Assembly (NCBI GenBank): GCA_964607515.1
Contig: CAZSKU010000002.1
Span: 1 to 64,000 of the forward strand
Source of the DNA: UBA6080 sp964607515
GTDB lineage: Bacteria; Fermentibacterota; Fermentibacteria; Fermentibacterales; JCC-6
Direction: 5' to 3'
DNA: 64,000 nt
The translations under genes and the position numbers were made by a program. Positions 48,270-55,623 of the stretch are shown here, one piece after another. Within the stretch, counting starts at the first letter, position 1. The number at the start of each line of letters is the position of its first letter. The notes under the pieces were generated by a model. It saw nothing but the letters and a program-made list of their open reading frames with translations. It was not told where the DNA came from and made no database searches.

Positions 48270-50030
48270 TTACCGGAGCAGGGTCATCCGGCTGATCGCC
48301 TGGCCACCGGGGCCCGCGGCCCTGATGAAGTAGATGCCGTTGCCCAGGTTTTCGGGCACGCTCCAGAGGAAACTGTGGGATCCTGAAGTCAGTTCCCCGC
48401 TGTGCACCGACGCCACGGCCCTGCCGGCGACGTCGAAGATGTTCACCGTCACGCTGCCCTGGGCGGGAACGTAGAGGGAGAACCCGGCATGGGAGCCGGC
48501 GGGGTTCGGGGAGACCCCGGAGAGAACCATGGCGGAGGGTTCCACCGCGGCTCCGGACTCCTCTTCGGTGCCCACCAGTTCCAGGGCCGCCAGCACCGCC
48601 TGGTAGATGTCCACCCGGCCTGCGCCGTAGATGTTGTCCTTGCCGGTGGCGCCGCGGTCCAGCGCGGTAATCTCCAGAAGCGAGTCCATCTGGGCGTTGG
48701 TGAGTTCCGGGTTGGCGCTGAGCATCAGGGCCATGCAGCCGGCGATGTGGGGGGTGGCCATCGAGGTGCCGCTCATGGTCGTGTAGCCCGAGGGGTTGCT
48801 GTAGCTGCAGCTGACGATGTCCACGCCCGGGGCCGCGATGTCGGGGTCGATGAGACCTATCTCCGGGGCGGTGTCTGGGTAGTCGAACCACGGAGAGTCG
48901 TACTTCCAGGTGGAGTAGCCCACGCTGGAGAATCCGGCGATGTTGTCATTGCTGTCGGTGGCGCCCACGGTGATAACCGATGTGAAACCGCCGGTCGTGG
49001 TCTGATCGGGGTGATGCCACGGGGGAGGGCAATCGCCCGGAGTGCGGATGTCGCCGGGGGTCGCCGGGTTGCCGCCCTCGTTACCCGCTGCTATGGAGTG
49101 GTGGACTCCCGCGGCCAGGCTGTTCTCGACCGCCTCGCGCCAGGTCTGCCGGGCGGGGTTCCAGCTCTGAATCCAGCCGAAGGAGGAGGAGACCACGTTG
49201 GCCCCGTGCTCGATGGCGAACTCGTAGGCGTCCCAGCACTGCTGTTCGTCGGCCAGCTGCATGCTGGTCTTCAGTGCCATGATGGTGGCCTGGGGGGCGA
49301 CGCCGGTCTGGGTGCCCGAGGTTCCGTCGCCGCCGACGGTTCCGGCGCAGTGGGTTCCGTGGCCGCTGGTGTCCATGGGATCGCCGGTGCCGTTGGCGAA
49401 GTTCCAGCCGTAATGGTAACCGGCGGGAGTGTCATGCCACATGTTGTTGTGCAGGTCGTTGTGGTTGTAGTTCACGCCGGTGTCCACCACGGCCACGATG
49501 ACTCCCTGGCCCTCGTAGCCCAGAGCCCACACGTCCGGGGCGTTGATCTTGTCCACGCCCCAGGCGTTGGCCAGGTCAAGTTCCTCCCGTCGGGGTTCAC
49601 GGATATCAACGGGCTCGATGAGAATGTCGGGGCGGGTCTTCAGGTTCACCCATTCCACATCGCCCCGGAGGGATATCTGGCGGATGGCTTCGGGAGTGGC
49701 CCAGCAGCCTACGGCATTCACGATCCAGTTGGTCTGGATATCGGCGACGCTCCCGGCCGGCATCGCTTCGAGAGCTTCCAGAAGGGGCCTCTGGGCTTCC
49801 TCGGAGAAATCCTTGAAAACGGCGACCGCGAATTCGCGCCTCTCGGCGCTGTTCATGCCGGCGGCCACGGAATTGATATAGTCCAGGTCCGCCCTGCCGA
49901 CGGGCTTGATCAGCACAGGGATCATCTGACCCGGCGCCGCCTGGGCCATTTCCAGCTGCAGGGGCTCGCTGATGACTCCGGCGTAACCTGCGGCTGCCAG
50001 GAGCACCAGAGCAATGAGGAGATGCTTCAT
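48270..50030 (-). CDS. Secreted subtilisin-like serine protease (S8) with C-terminal sorting-type domain
   Basis: A 586-residue protease. A signal peptide (MKHLLIALVLLAAAGYA) and an inhibitor-I9-like propeptide (about residues 20-140) precede the catalytic domain. The triad is Asp183 in VAVVDTGVNYNH, His224 in SGHGTHCAG and Ser423 in GTSMATPH, with the oxyanion Asn317 in AAGNEGG. The final 80 residues, SGVSPNPAGSHAGFSLYVP to GNGIYFIRAAG and a last SRMTLLR, form the FlgD-like beta-sandwich tail (SPNP...YFIR) typical of C-terminal secretion signals in FCB bacteria. The start ATG follows AGGAAAGGAAAGGGA and has its own promoter. Confidence 0.95.
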   Translation of the reverse strand: MKHLLIALVLLAAAGYAGVISEPLQLEMAQAAPGQMIPVLIKPVGRADLDYINSVAAGMNSAERREFAVAVFKDFSEEAQRPLLEALEAMPAGSVADIQTNWIVNAVGCWATPEAIRQISLRGDVEWVNLKTRPDILIEPVDIREPRREELDLANAWGVDKINAPDVWALGYEGQGVIVAVVDTGVNYNHNDLHNNMWHDTPAGYHYGWNFANGTGDPMDTSGHGTHCAGTVGGDGTSGTQTGVAPQATIMALKTSMQLADEQQCWDAYEFAIEHGANVVSSSFGWIQSWNPARQTWREAVENSLAAGVHHSIAAGNEGGNPATPGDIRTPGDCPPPWHHPDQTTTGGFTSVITVGATDSNDNIAGFSSVGYSTWKYDSPWFDYPDTAPEIGLIDPDIAAPGVDIVSCSYSNPSGYTTMSGTSMATPHIAGCMALMLSANPELTNAQMDSLLEITALDRGATGKDNIYGAGRVDIYQAVLAALELVGTEEESGAAVEPSAMVLSGVSPNPAGSHAGFSLYVPAQGSVTVNIFDVAGRAVASVHSGELTSGSHSFLWSVPENLGNGIYFIRAAGPGGQAISRMTLLR

Positions 50031-50108
50031 TCCCTTTCCTTTCCTCGTTATGGGGAAACCTTCGGAAAACCCCTCCGTGACACCCCAATTCTTACTCGAA
50101 ACATAATG

Positions 50109-50137
50109 AATATACCCTCAATCCCGGTCCATGTAAA
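50109..50137 (-). promoter_or_regulatory. Promoter of the subtilisin gene
   Basis: On the minus strand TTTACA (plus 50132-50137) and TATATT (plus 50109-50114) are 17 bases apart, each matching five of six consensus positions. Transcription would start near 50102, giving a 70-base leader. The element lies just downstream of the NlpC/P60 gene. Confidence 0.72.
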
Positions 50138-50141
50138 TACC

Positions 50142-50567
50142 TCACGGAATCACCCTTACGGCGGACACGAAGCGCCTGGCGTAGTTGGACTGGTCCACCG
50201 GGGTCACTATCACCCCGGCGTCCCGGTAGGACGAGCAATGCACGAAGTTTCCACCGCCCACGTAGATGCCCACATGCCCCGGGTTCTGGAAGATAAGGAG
50301 GTCTCCGGGGACGAGACTGTCACGGGATACGGGAACCCCGGCCTCCGCCATGGCTCCGGCGGTCCGGGGAAGGGCGATGCCGTGGTCTCCGAAAACCCTG
50401 TAGACCAGGCCGCTGCAGTCGTATCCCGACGGCCCGGTCCCGCCGTAGACGTAGGGAGCGCCCAGGCGCGACAGTGCGTCGGTGACGATGACCTCCGCGA
50501 GCCCCGGGCCTGCCAGGGAATCCGCGGCCCCGGTTCCCAGGAACAGAAAAAGAAGGAATGCCGTCAA
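50142..50567 (-). CDS. Secreted NlpC/P60 cysteine peptidase (cell-wall hydrolase)
   Basis: A 141-residue enzyme of the NlpC/P60 family. After a signal peptide (MTAFLLFLFLGTGAA) come the catalytic Cys in GYDCSGLVYRVF, the catalytic His in PGHVGIYVGGG and the third polar residue in FVHCSS. It should cleave D-Glu-diaminopimelate bonds in peptidoglycan stems. The start is TTG at 50567, with AAAGGG about eight bases upstream. It is a minimal form with only the catalytic domain. The 170 bases upstream hold no gene that I can see. Confidence 0.9.
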   Translation of the reverse strand: MTAFLLFLFLGTGAADSLAGPGLAEVIVTDALSRLGAPYVYGGTGPSGYDCSGLVYRVFGDHGIALPRTAGAMAEAGVPVSRDSLVPGDLLIFQNPGHVGIYVGGGNFVHCSSYRDAGVIVTPVDQSNYARRFVSAVRVIP

Positions 50568-50706
50568 ATTGAAGCCCTTTCTTCACGCAGGAAACCGGAT
50601 GAATCCACTGCGGCGTATACACGGATGTACCGCCGAAGGGGCGTCACGGTTCCAGAAACGCGAAGGCCGGAAGAAAAGACTGCGACACGTGTGAATCGGC
50701 GGGGAA

Positions 50707-50730
50707 GGGGGGCGGAAGTGTCCGCCCCCC
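50707..50730 (-). terminator. Hairpin downstream of the secreted protein gene
   Basis: GGGGGGCGGA and TCCGCCCCCC (50707-50716 with 50721-50730) form a ten-base stem just beyond the stop codon of the gene at 50740-51576. The tract after it on the minus strand is TTCCCC, so the U-run is poor and the terminator call is tentative. Confidence 0.5.
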
Positions 50731-50739
50731 CGGGAGAGA

Positions 50740-51576
50740 CTAGAAGGACGCCTTGATGTTGGCCCAGGTGGAGGGGGTGAGGGCCTGGGGATCCCAGTCT
50801 ATGTCGAGGATGTAGACGAAGGTGTTCTGAGGGTAGAGGTAGAGGTATTCGCCGTCGTAGTCTATGGATCCGGCGCCTTCCATATCCTCTTCAACGAACT
50901 CGCACGACCAGACCGGAGTCATGTTGATGCTGCCGTCGGAGTTCGTCGCGAAAATGAAGGTGTTGTCCGATCCGACCGTCTGGCAGGTCATGAAGATGTA
51001 ACCGCCCCAGTAGGCCATGCCGGCGACGTTGTCAAAGGGGGCTGTAGTCCAGGATATGGTGGACTCGGAGCCGGTGTAGCCGCCCCATGCAACTTCATCC
51101 GCATGGAAGTCCGATATGTACATCATGTTGCCGCCGGCACAGATCCCCGTGACCGTCTCCCATGCGCCGGTGGGGCCGGGGATGCTCCTGAGAAGGACGC
51201 CGTCGACATTGAACACGCCGAGGTTGCTGAAAGTCCAGTCCCCGATCAGGAACTGGTTTCCTCCGGAGTATTCGCAGTAGCCCTGGTCGTCGGCGTCGAT
51301 CTCTTCGATCAACCAGGAGGTGCCGGTGGGAGACCCGGTGCTCATGCTGTATTCCGCGTTGGTAGTGGTGCCCCAGTTGGAAATCCAGATGCTGTTCGAC
51401 ACGTCGTCCTGGATCGTCATGCCGTAGGACTGGGTCAAACCGCCGATAAGGGTGTTGACCACGGTGTAGGTGCCGTTTCCGTGAAAGGGGTTGGAGGATG
51501 TCGGTTGACCGCCGGTTCTGATCGCTGCAAAGGAAGCGGCGGCAAGGCACACGAGCAATAGAGCGCTGATTTTCAT
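50740..51576 (-). CDS. Secreted beta-propeller-like protein ending in the TWAxIKAxF motif
   Basis: A 278-residue exported protein. The ATG at 51576 follows GGAGAGG and opens a signal peptide (MKISALLLVCLAAASFA). The frame upstream is not coding. The mature protein has repeated Trp/Gly-rich blocks that look like propeller blades: SNSIWISNWGTTTN, NQFLIGDWTFSNLGVFN, MMYISDFHADEVAWGG, AYWGGYIFMTCQ and IDYDGEYLYLYPQNTFVYIL. The last residues, PSTWANIKASF, match the end of the secreted protein at 47562-48203. A good promoter precedes it. The function is unknown; surface display or secretion is likely. Confidence 0.78.
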   Translation of the reverse strand: MKISALLLVCLAAASFAAIRTGGQPTSSNPFHGNGTYTVVNTLIGGLTQSYGMTIQDDVSNSIWISNWGTTTNAEYSMSTGSPTGTSWLIEEIDADDQGYCEYSGGNQFLIGDWTFSNLGVFNVDGVLLRSIPGPTGAWETVTGICAGGNMMYISDFHADEVAWGGYTGSESTISWTTAPFDNVAGMAYWGGYIFMTCQTVGSDNTFIFATNSDGSINMTPVWSCEFVEEDMEGAGSIDYDGEYLYLYPQNTFVYILDIDWDPQALTPSTWANIKASF

Positions 51577-51612
51577 TTTCCTCTCCATTCTTTTTCCGGG
51601 CCGGACCACAGT

Positions 51613-51641
51613 GTAATATTCCCCCCGCAGTGCGGTGTCAA
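51613..51641 (-). promoter_or_regulatory. Promoter of the secreted propeller-like protein gene
   Basis: On the minus strand a perfect TTGACA (plus 51636-51641) and TATTAC (plus 51613-51618) are 17 bases apart. Transcription would start near 51606, about 30 bases before the ATG. The same short gap must also serve the divergent gene at 51658, for which I see no clear promoter. Confidence 0.72.
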
Positions 51642-51657
51642 CGGAAGGAGGTTCGGC

Positions 51658-52266
51658 ATGGACGGACCGTTGCTCATGCTTGCCATTGTCTGCCAGCTTC
51701 ACCCGGCTTTCCCGGAAGGCCCGGTCCCCGGGCCGGGGTACGACGGATCAGCCGGCTCCATCTGGCTGGACCGGTTCCTGGACCTGGACGGGATGGACTA
51801 CGGTGATTTCCTGGCGGAGCTGGAACTCTTCGAGGAGCGCACGGGTCCCGGCTGGGGAAGACGGCCGTCCACCTGGAGGTGGATGACAAGGATCAGGGAA
51901 TGGGAGCGGGAGTTTCCTGAGATGGAGGGGCTGGGAGGTCTTCTGGGCCGGTTGGACCTGGAATGGTCCCAGCACGCATATCTGGACGCGCTCACCGCCT
52001 GGACGGACTTCCGTCTGCAGGCGGCGGCCTCCGCCTACGGCCGGAATGACAGGAGGGATGACTTCTTCAGGGAGTTCACCGGGGAGGGTTCCTGGGAACC
52101 CTCGTCGGACCTGTTCGCCGGGGACGACCTGTTCTACGGGGAGGCGGGGGAGATGGTGGCGGAGGCAGTGGAACTGATCCGGGGAATGCTCACCCCGGAC
52201 CAGATGGAGACGGCGGCTTCTCTGGTTCGCGACGGCGGTCTCAGCCGGAGGGGGTATCGGTACTGA
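51658..52266 (+). CDS. Hypothetical protein, 202 residues
   Basis: I do not recognise this protein. It is acidic and rich in Trp, Asp, Glu and Arg, with a short hydrophobic N-terminus (LLMLAIVCQL) that could be a weak signal. Two helical blocks stand out: GYDGSAGSIWLDRFLDLDGM and WMTRIREWEREFPEMEGL. A helical C-terminus (EMVAEAVELIRGMLTPDQ) follows. The ATG has GGAAGGAGG five bases upstream. It overlaps the convergent GNAT gene by 26 bases at the 3' end. Codon use looks like that of its neighbours. Confidence 0.65.
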   Translation: MDGPLLMLAIVCQLHPAFPEGPVPGPGYDGSAGSIWLDRFLDLDGMDYGDFLAELELFEERTGPGWGRRPSTWRWMTRIREWEREFPEMEGLGGLLGRLDLEWSQHAYLDALTAWTDFRLQAAASAYGRNDRRDDFFREFTGEGSWEPSSDLFAGDDLFYGEAGEMVAEAVELIRGMLTPDQMETAASLVRDGGLSRRGYRY

Positions 52267-52816
52267 GAAGACCGAAGACGTTCACGTTCCTGTGGACGCC
52301 GTGAAGCAGCAGGGCATCTCTCAGGGTTCCCTCCCGCCTGAAGCCGGTTTTCTCCAGGAGTCTCTCCGCTTTCACGTTTCCCTCGACCACCCGGGCCTCG
52401 ATCCGGCGTAGTCCCAGGGCCTCGAAGCCGTAACGCGCCGCCGCCTTCAGAGCCCCGGTCATGAGGCCCTTTCCCCTATGCTCCGGCAGAAGCTCGAAGG
52501 CGGTTTCCGCTGAACCGTCGTGGAAGCTGAACTCCCCTAGGGAGACGCTGCCGGCGTACAGACCGGTGCTCCGTTGAACTACGGCCCAGTTCAGTGAGAT
52601 ACCCTCGTCGTGCCCGTGGATGAACTCCTCGAGGATCCCCTCGAGGGTCTCCGGCCGTTCCACCGGATCCATGATGAACCTCGTGGTGTCCGGGTCGGAG
52701 AAGCATCTGAAAAGCCCGTCCAGGTCTTCCGCCGTGAAACGGCGGAGCAGTGCGCTTCCGGCCTCGAGAACCGGAAACTCATCCGGCCATGAGACGCCCG
52801 GGTAATCCCGGCTCAA
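52241..52816 (-). CDS. GNAT acetyltransferase, RimJ/RimL-like
   Basis: A 191-residue N-acetyltransferase of the GNAT_3 type. Typical segments are LLRRFTAEDLDGLFRCFSD, DPVERPETLEGILEEF, IGSVSL-like (YAGSVSLGEFSF), the acetyl-CoA loop LLPEHRGKGLMTGALKAA and NVKAERLLEKTGFRREGTLRD. These enzymes acetylate ribosomal-protein N-termini or small amines. The start is TTG at 52816 in a TTGA overlap with the upstream cyclic-nucleotide-binding gene, and the 3' end overlaps the convergent hypothetical gene by 26 bases. Confidence 0.88.
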   Translation of the reverse strand: MSRDYPGVSWPDEFPVLEAGSALLRRFTAEDLDGLFRCFSDPDTTRFIMDPVERPETLEGILEEFIHGHDEGISLNWAVVQRSTGLYAGSVSLGEFSFHDGSAETAFELLPEHRGKGLMTGALKAAARYGFEALGLRRIEARVVEGNVKAERLLEKTGFRREGTLRDALLLHGVHRNVNVFGLLSTDTPSG

Positions 52817-53310
52817 CGGTTTCCGGGGTTCTGGGCCAGCATGGCCTTCCGGAACTCCACGGTGTTCCTTTTCAGCTCCCTGTTCATCACCGCCAGGGTG
52901 GTGAAGGTCTGGTCGGTGAACTGGAGCCTTTTGACAAGGACCCTCATGAATCCCATAAGGAACCTGGCCGCCAGCCTGGGATTCTCGTCCATTAGCTTCT
53001 GGAAGCGGTCGAAACTCATTCTGTGGATCACCGAATCCTCGTTCGCCACCACGGTTGCCGAACGGGGCGAGCCGTCTATGAAACTCATCTCACCGAAGAC
53101 GTCTCCCTCGGCGAAGATTGCCAGGGGAACCACGTCCTCGTCCCAGCTGTCGGCGGCGGTTGCTGAACCGGTCTTGATGACGAACAGGTCTCTGGTGGAG
53201 TCGCCCTTATGAATGATGGGCGAGTCCTTCCGGTACATGCCGCTCTCGCAGCAGGCAAGGAATTCCTCCCTCTCCCGGGGAGCGAGGTGCTCGAAGAAAA
53301 GATTTGGCAT
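52813..53310 (-). CDS. Stand-alone cyclic-nucleotide-binding domain protein
   Basis: A 165-residue protein made of one cNMP-binding beta-roll: FFEHLAPREREEFLACCE, YRKDSPIIHKGDSTRDLFVIKTG read in shorter parts, IFAEGDVFGEMSFIDGSPRSATVVAN (the phosphate-binding cassette FGEMSFIDG-SPRSA) and a C-terminal helix, but no helix-turn-helix. It therefore cannot be a CRP transcription factor. It could relay cAMP/cGMP, perhaps from the cyclase at 2315-4375, to a partner protein. The start at ATG 53310 has GGAAAGGAAGAG upstream; the longer frame is non-coding. Confidence 0.85.
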   Translation of the reverse strand: MPNLFFEHLAPREREEFLACCESGMYRKDSPIIHKGDSTRDLFVIKTGSATAADSWDEDVVPLAIFAEGDVFGEMSFIDGSPRSATVVANEDSVIHRMSFDRFQKLMDENPRLAARFLMGFMRVLVKRLQFTDQTFTTLAVMNRELKRNTVEFRKAMLAQNPGNR

Positions 53311-53367
53311 TTGTCTCTTCCTTTCCCGTATGTTCCAGCCGGCGGTATTGTAATGGAAAGGCGGGCC

Positions 53368-54462
53368 ATGGGAAAGACATGCGCAGGGGCATTTCTGCTG
53401 GGGCTTTCGGCGGCCTGCGGAACCGGCGGGGTTCATGCCCGGCAGCCGTTTTCCCCGGACACCCTGGTTCTGTCGGTCACCGACACCCTGGGCGTCATTG
53501 CGGGAAACGACACCCTGACCTTCGGCTTCATCACCGGGGCGGGGTTCACCCCGGACGGCAACGTAGCCGTGTTGGACGCTCAGAAGGCGGTTCTCCAGGT
53601 CTTCGAGCCCGGGGGCGGGGAGGTATTCAGAGCCGGCGGACACGGTTCCGGTCCCGGTGAGTTTCTGTTCCCGGTCTCCCTGGCGGTAATGCCCGACGGT
53701 TACGCAGTCTCCGACCTGATGGGCGGAAAACTGGCTTTCTTCGACCGCGACGGGGCGTTCGTCAAGGAGATCGCCGGGTTTTTCCCCACACCTCCATGGA
53801 GCATCACGGGCTGCGCCCCGGGACTGGTTGCGGGAGCCGGCATGCTTGTTGAATCCGGCGATGACGGCGATCCGGCGGCATCGGTGATCCTGGGGTCATG
53901 GAGGAACTCAGCGGAGCCCGAAACGATCTACCTTTCGATTCCGGTGGCGATGGAGGGGGGCAGGATGGCCGGACGCCCCGACTTTCACACCGCCGGGGGG
54001 CCGGGGGGAACTGTTTTTTTCGCCGAGCAGTCCGACTCATTGCTTCTGGTGCTTGGTTTCACCCCGGAAGGGGAACGGATTCTGGAGATCAGGGAACCCT
54101 TCCGCCGGATTCCCAGGACGGAGGAGGAACTGGAGGAGGAAAACCTCAGCGTCTCGCTGAGCATCACCGACGGTGAGTCCACGCTGCAGAGGAACAGGAC
54201 CCGTGACGAACGCCCGTACAGAACCGTGGTCACAGGTCTCGGAGTGGATTCCCTGGGCCGGATATGGCTCGAGATGGGCATAACGGGAACCAGCACCTTC
54301 AGGGTGTACTCCCCGGACGGGCTGGAGTACATGGAGGCCCGCTGGGCCGACCCCGAAGCGATGAGGGGCGCCAGCTGCGGAATATCCCCCTTCGGGTTCG
54401 TCGCGGGGGAACCCGATCCCGCGGATTGGCCGAAGGTTTACCTTCTCGAGGTCACCCCGTAG
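53368..54462 (+). CDS. Lipoprotein with six-bladed beta-propeller (NHL/6-bladed type)
   Basis: A 364-residue exported protein. The ATG at 53368 follows GGAAAGGCGG and gives a signal (MGKTCAGAFLLGLSAAC) with a lipobox-like SAAC; an ATG five codons earlier is an alternative. The body matches the 6-bladed beta-propeller pattern of FCB proteins: FTPDGNVAVLDAQKAVLQVF, GGHGSGPGEFLFPVSLAVMP, YAVSDLMGGKLAFFDRDG, and later GLGVDSLGRIWLEMGITG. Such proteins may act in sensing or envelope binding; no ligand is indicated. The 57-base gap to the divergent gene must hold both promoters. Confidence 0.8.
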   Translation: MGKTCAGAFLLGLSAACGTGGVHARQPFSPDTLVLSVTDTLGVIAGNDTLTFGFITGAGFTPDGNVAVLDAQKAVLQVFEPGGGEVFRAGGHGSGPGEFLFPVSLAVMPDGYAVSDLMGGKLAFFDRDGAFVKEIAGFFPTPPWSITGCAPGLVAGAGMLVESGDDGDPAASVILGSWRNSAEPETIYLSIPVAMEGGRMAGRPDFHTAGGPGGTVFFAEQSDSLLLVLGFTPEGERILEIREPFRRIPRTEEELEEENLSVSLSITDGESTLQRNRTRDERPYRTVVTGLGVDSLGRIWLEMGITGTSTFRVYSPDGLEYMEARWADPEAMRGASCGISPFGFVAGEPDPADWPKVYLLEVTP

Positions 54463-54478
54463 TCAGGAGGATGAAGGA

Positions 54479-54961
54479 ATGATGAAAGTAGGAGATCCTG
54501 TGCCGGGTTTCACCCTGAAGAATCACCTGGGTGAAGATTTCAACCCCGCGGAACATCCCGGGAAATGCCTTCTCCTGTCGTTCCACCCGCTGGCCTGGAC
54601 CCCGGTATGCGCGGCGCAGATGAAGGGTCTGGAGGAGAGGGCGGACTTTTTTCGCAGAATGGGAGTGATCCCCCTGGGGATCAGCGTGGACGCCCATACC
54701 GCAAAGAAACCCTGGGCCGAACACCTTGGGCTGGAATCCCTGCGGCTCCTTTCGGACTTCTGGCCCCATGGCGGGTTGGCCAGGCAGCTGGGGCTGTTCA
54801 TGGAGGACAGGGGTTTCAGTTGCCGCGCTCACATCCTGGCGGACCGGGACGACCGTCGAACGGTCGTCTGGACCCGGCAGTACGAGATTCCACAGGTTCC
54901 CGACATGGAAGAGGTGGTTTTCGAGGTGGAGACCCGCTGCGGGGGAACCTGTTGTCTCTGA
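54479..54961 (+). CDS. Peroxiredoxin (AhpC/TSA family, BCP/AhpE-like)
   Basis: A 160-residue thiol peroxidase. N-terminal VGDPVPGFTLKNHLGEDF and the peroxidatic motif LSFHPLAWTPVCAAQM (Cys44 in the TPVC form) define the fold, with GISVDAHTAKKPWAEHLGL and LLSDFWPHGGLARQLG after it. No resolving Cys is obvious within the core; two Cys lie in the C-terminal RCGGTCCL tail and could resolve. It protects against peroxides, useful beside oxygen-sensitive iron-sulfur enzymes. The start ATG has AGGAGG seven bases upstream. Confidence 0.9.
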   Translation: MMKVGDPVPGFTLKNHLGEDFNPAEHPGKCLLLSFHPLAWTPVCAAQMKGLEERADFFRRMGVIPLGISVDAHTAKKPWAEHLGLESLRLLSDFWPHGGLARQLGLFMEDRGFSCRAHILADRDDRRTVVWTRQYEIPQVPDMEEVVFEVETRCGGTCCL

Positions 54962-55623
54962 GAACCTTCACCGCAGCCATCTTCGATCTCGACGGAACCC
55001 TCCTGGACACCCTGGACGACATTGCCAGGGTGGGAAACTCCCTGCTCTCCCGGCGCGGGCTTCCCCTCCGGAACCGCGAAGCCTTCAGGGCCGCGGTGGG
55101 AATGGGGATAGAGGAGCTGTACCGAAGGCTTCTGGGAGGCGACGCCGACCCGGTTCTGGTGGCGGAGCTGGCCAGGGAGGCCAGTCTGGCCCATTCCAGG
55201 GTAGAGGAGAGCATTGCGCGGCCTTTCCCGGGAATTCCCGAACTCCTGGACAGGCTTGCCGGGAAAGGCATTCCCCTGGGAGTGCTGTCGAACAAACCTC
55301 AGAAGGCCGTGACAGGAAGCCTTGCCAGGTATTTCCCCGGCTTGCGGTTCGCCGCGGCCAGGGGAGCCCTCCCGGGCAGACCGGTCAAACCCGGCGCCGA
55401 GGCCGCGGCGGAAATGATGGAGTCCATCGGAACAAGCCCCGGGAAAACCGCCATGATAGGCGACGGGGAGCCTGACGTGAGAACCGCCCTGGCAGCCGGG
55501 ATGGTGCCGGTGGGATGCTCCTGGGGGTTTACTCCCCCGGAGAGGCTTCTCGCGTTGGGGGCGGCGTACCTGGCCCACAGCCCGGAGGAGCTTGAGAATA
55601 TTCTGATTCCTCCGGTGCTATGA
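54952..55623 (+). CDS. HAD-superfamily phosphatase (phosphoglycolate phosphatase-like)
   Basis: A 223-residue HAD hydrolase with IFDLDGTLLDTLDDIARV (nucleophile Asp), IPLGVLSNKPQKAV (motif II Ser), VKPGAEAAAEMM (motif III Lys) and MIGDGEPDVRTALAAG (motif IV). A four-helix cap domain follows motif I, as in Gph/PGP enzymes. The start is uncertain: TTG at 54952, or CTG at 54958 in a CTGA overlap with the peroxiredoxin stop. Its 3' end overlaps the convergent diacylglycerol-kinase gene by 95 bases. Confidence 0.88.
   Translation: MSLRTFTAAIFDLDGTLLDTLDDIARVGNSLLSRRGLPLRNREAFRAAVGMGIEELYRRLLGGDADPVLVAELAREASLAHSRVEESIARPFPGIPELLDRLAGKGIPLGVLSNKPQKAVTGSLARYFPGLRFAAARGALPGRPVKPGAEAAAEMMESIGTSPGKTAMIGDGEPDVRTALAAGMVPVGCSWGFTPPERLLALGAAYLAHSPEELENILIPPVL

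Noticed and set aside
48402..50756. A 784-codon plus-strand open frame opposite the subtilisin gene
   Set aside because: It is antisense to a clear S8 protease with full catalytic triad, its translation is low-complexity Gly/Val/His-rich, and such long shadow frames are expected in GC-rich DNA.
52813..53310. The cyclic-nucleotide-binding protein as a CRP/FNR transcription factor
   Set aside because: The chain ends soon after the beta-roll and hinge helix; there is no helix-turn-helix domain.
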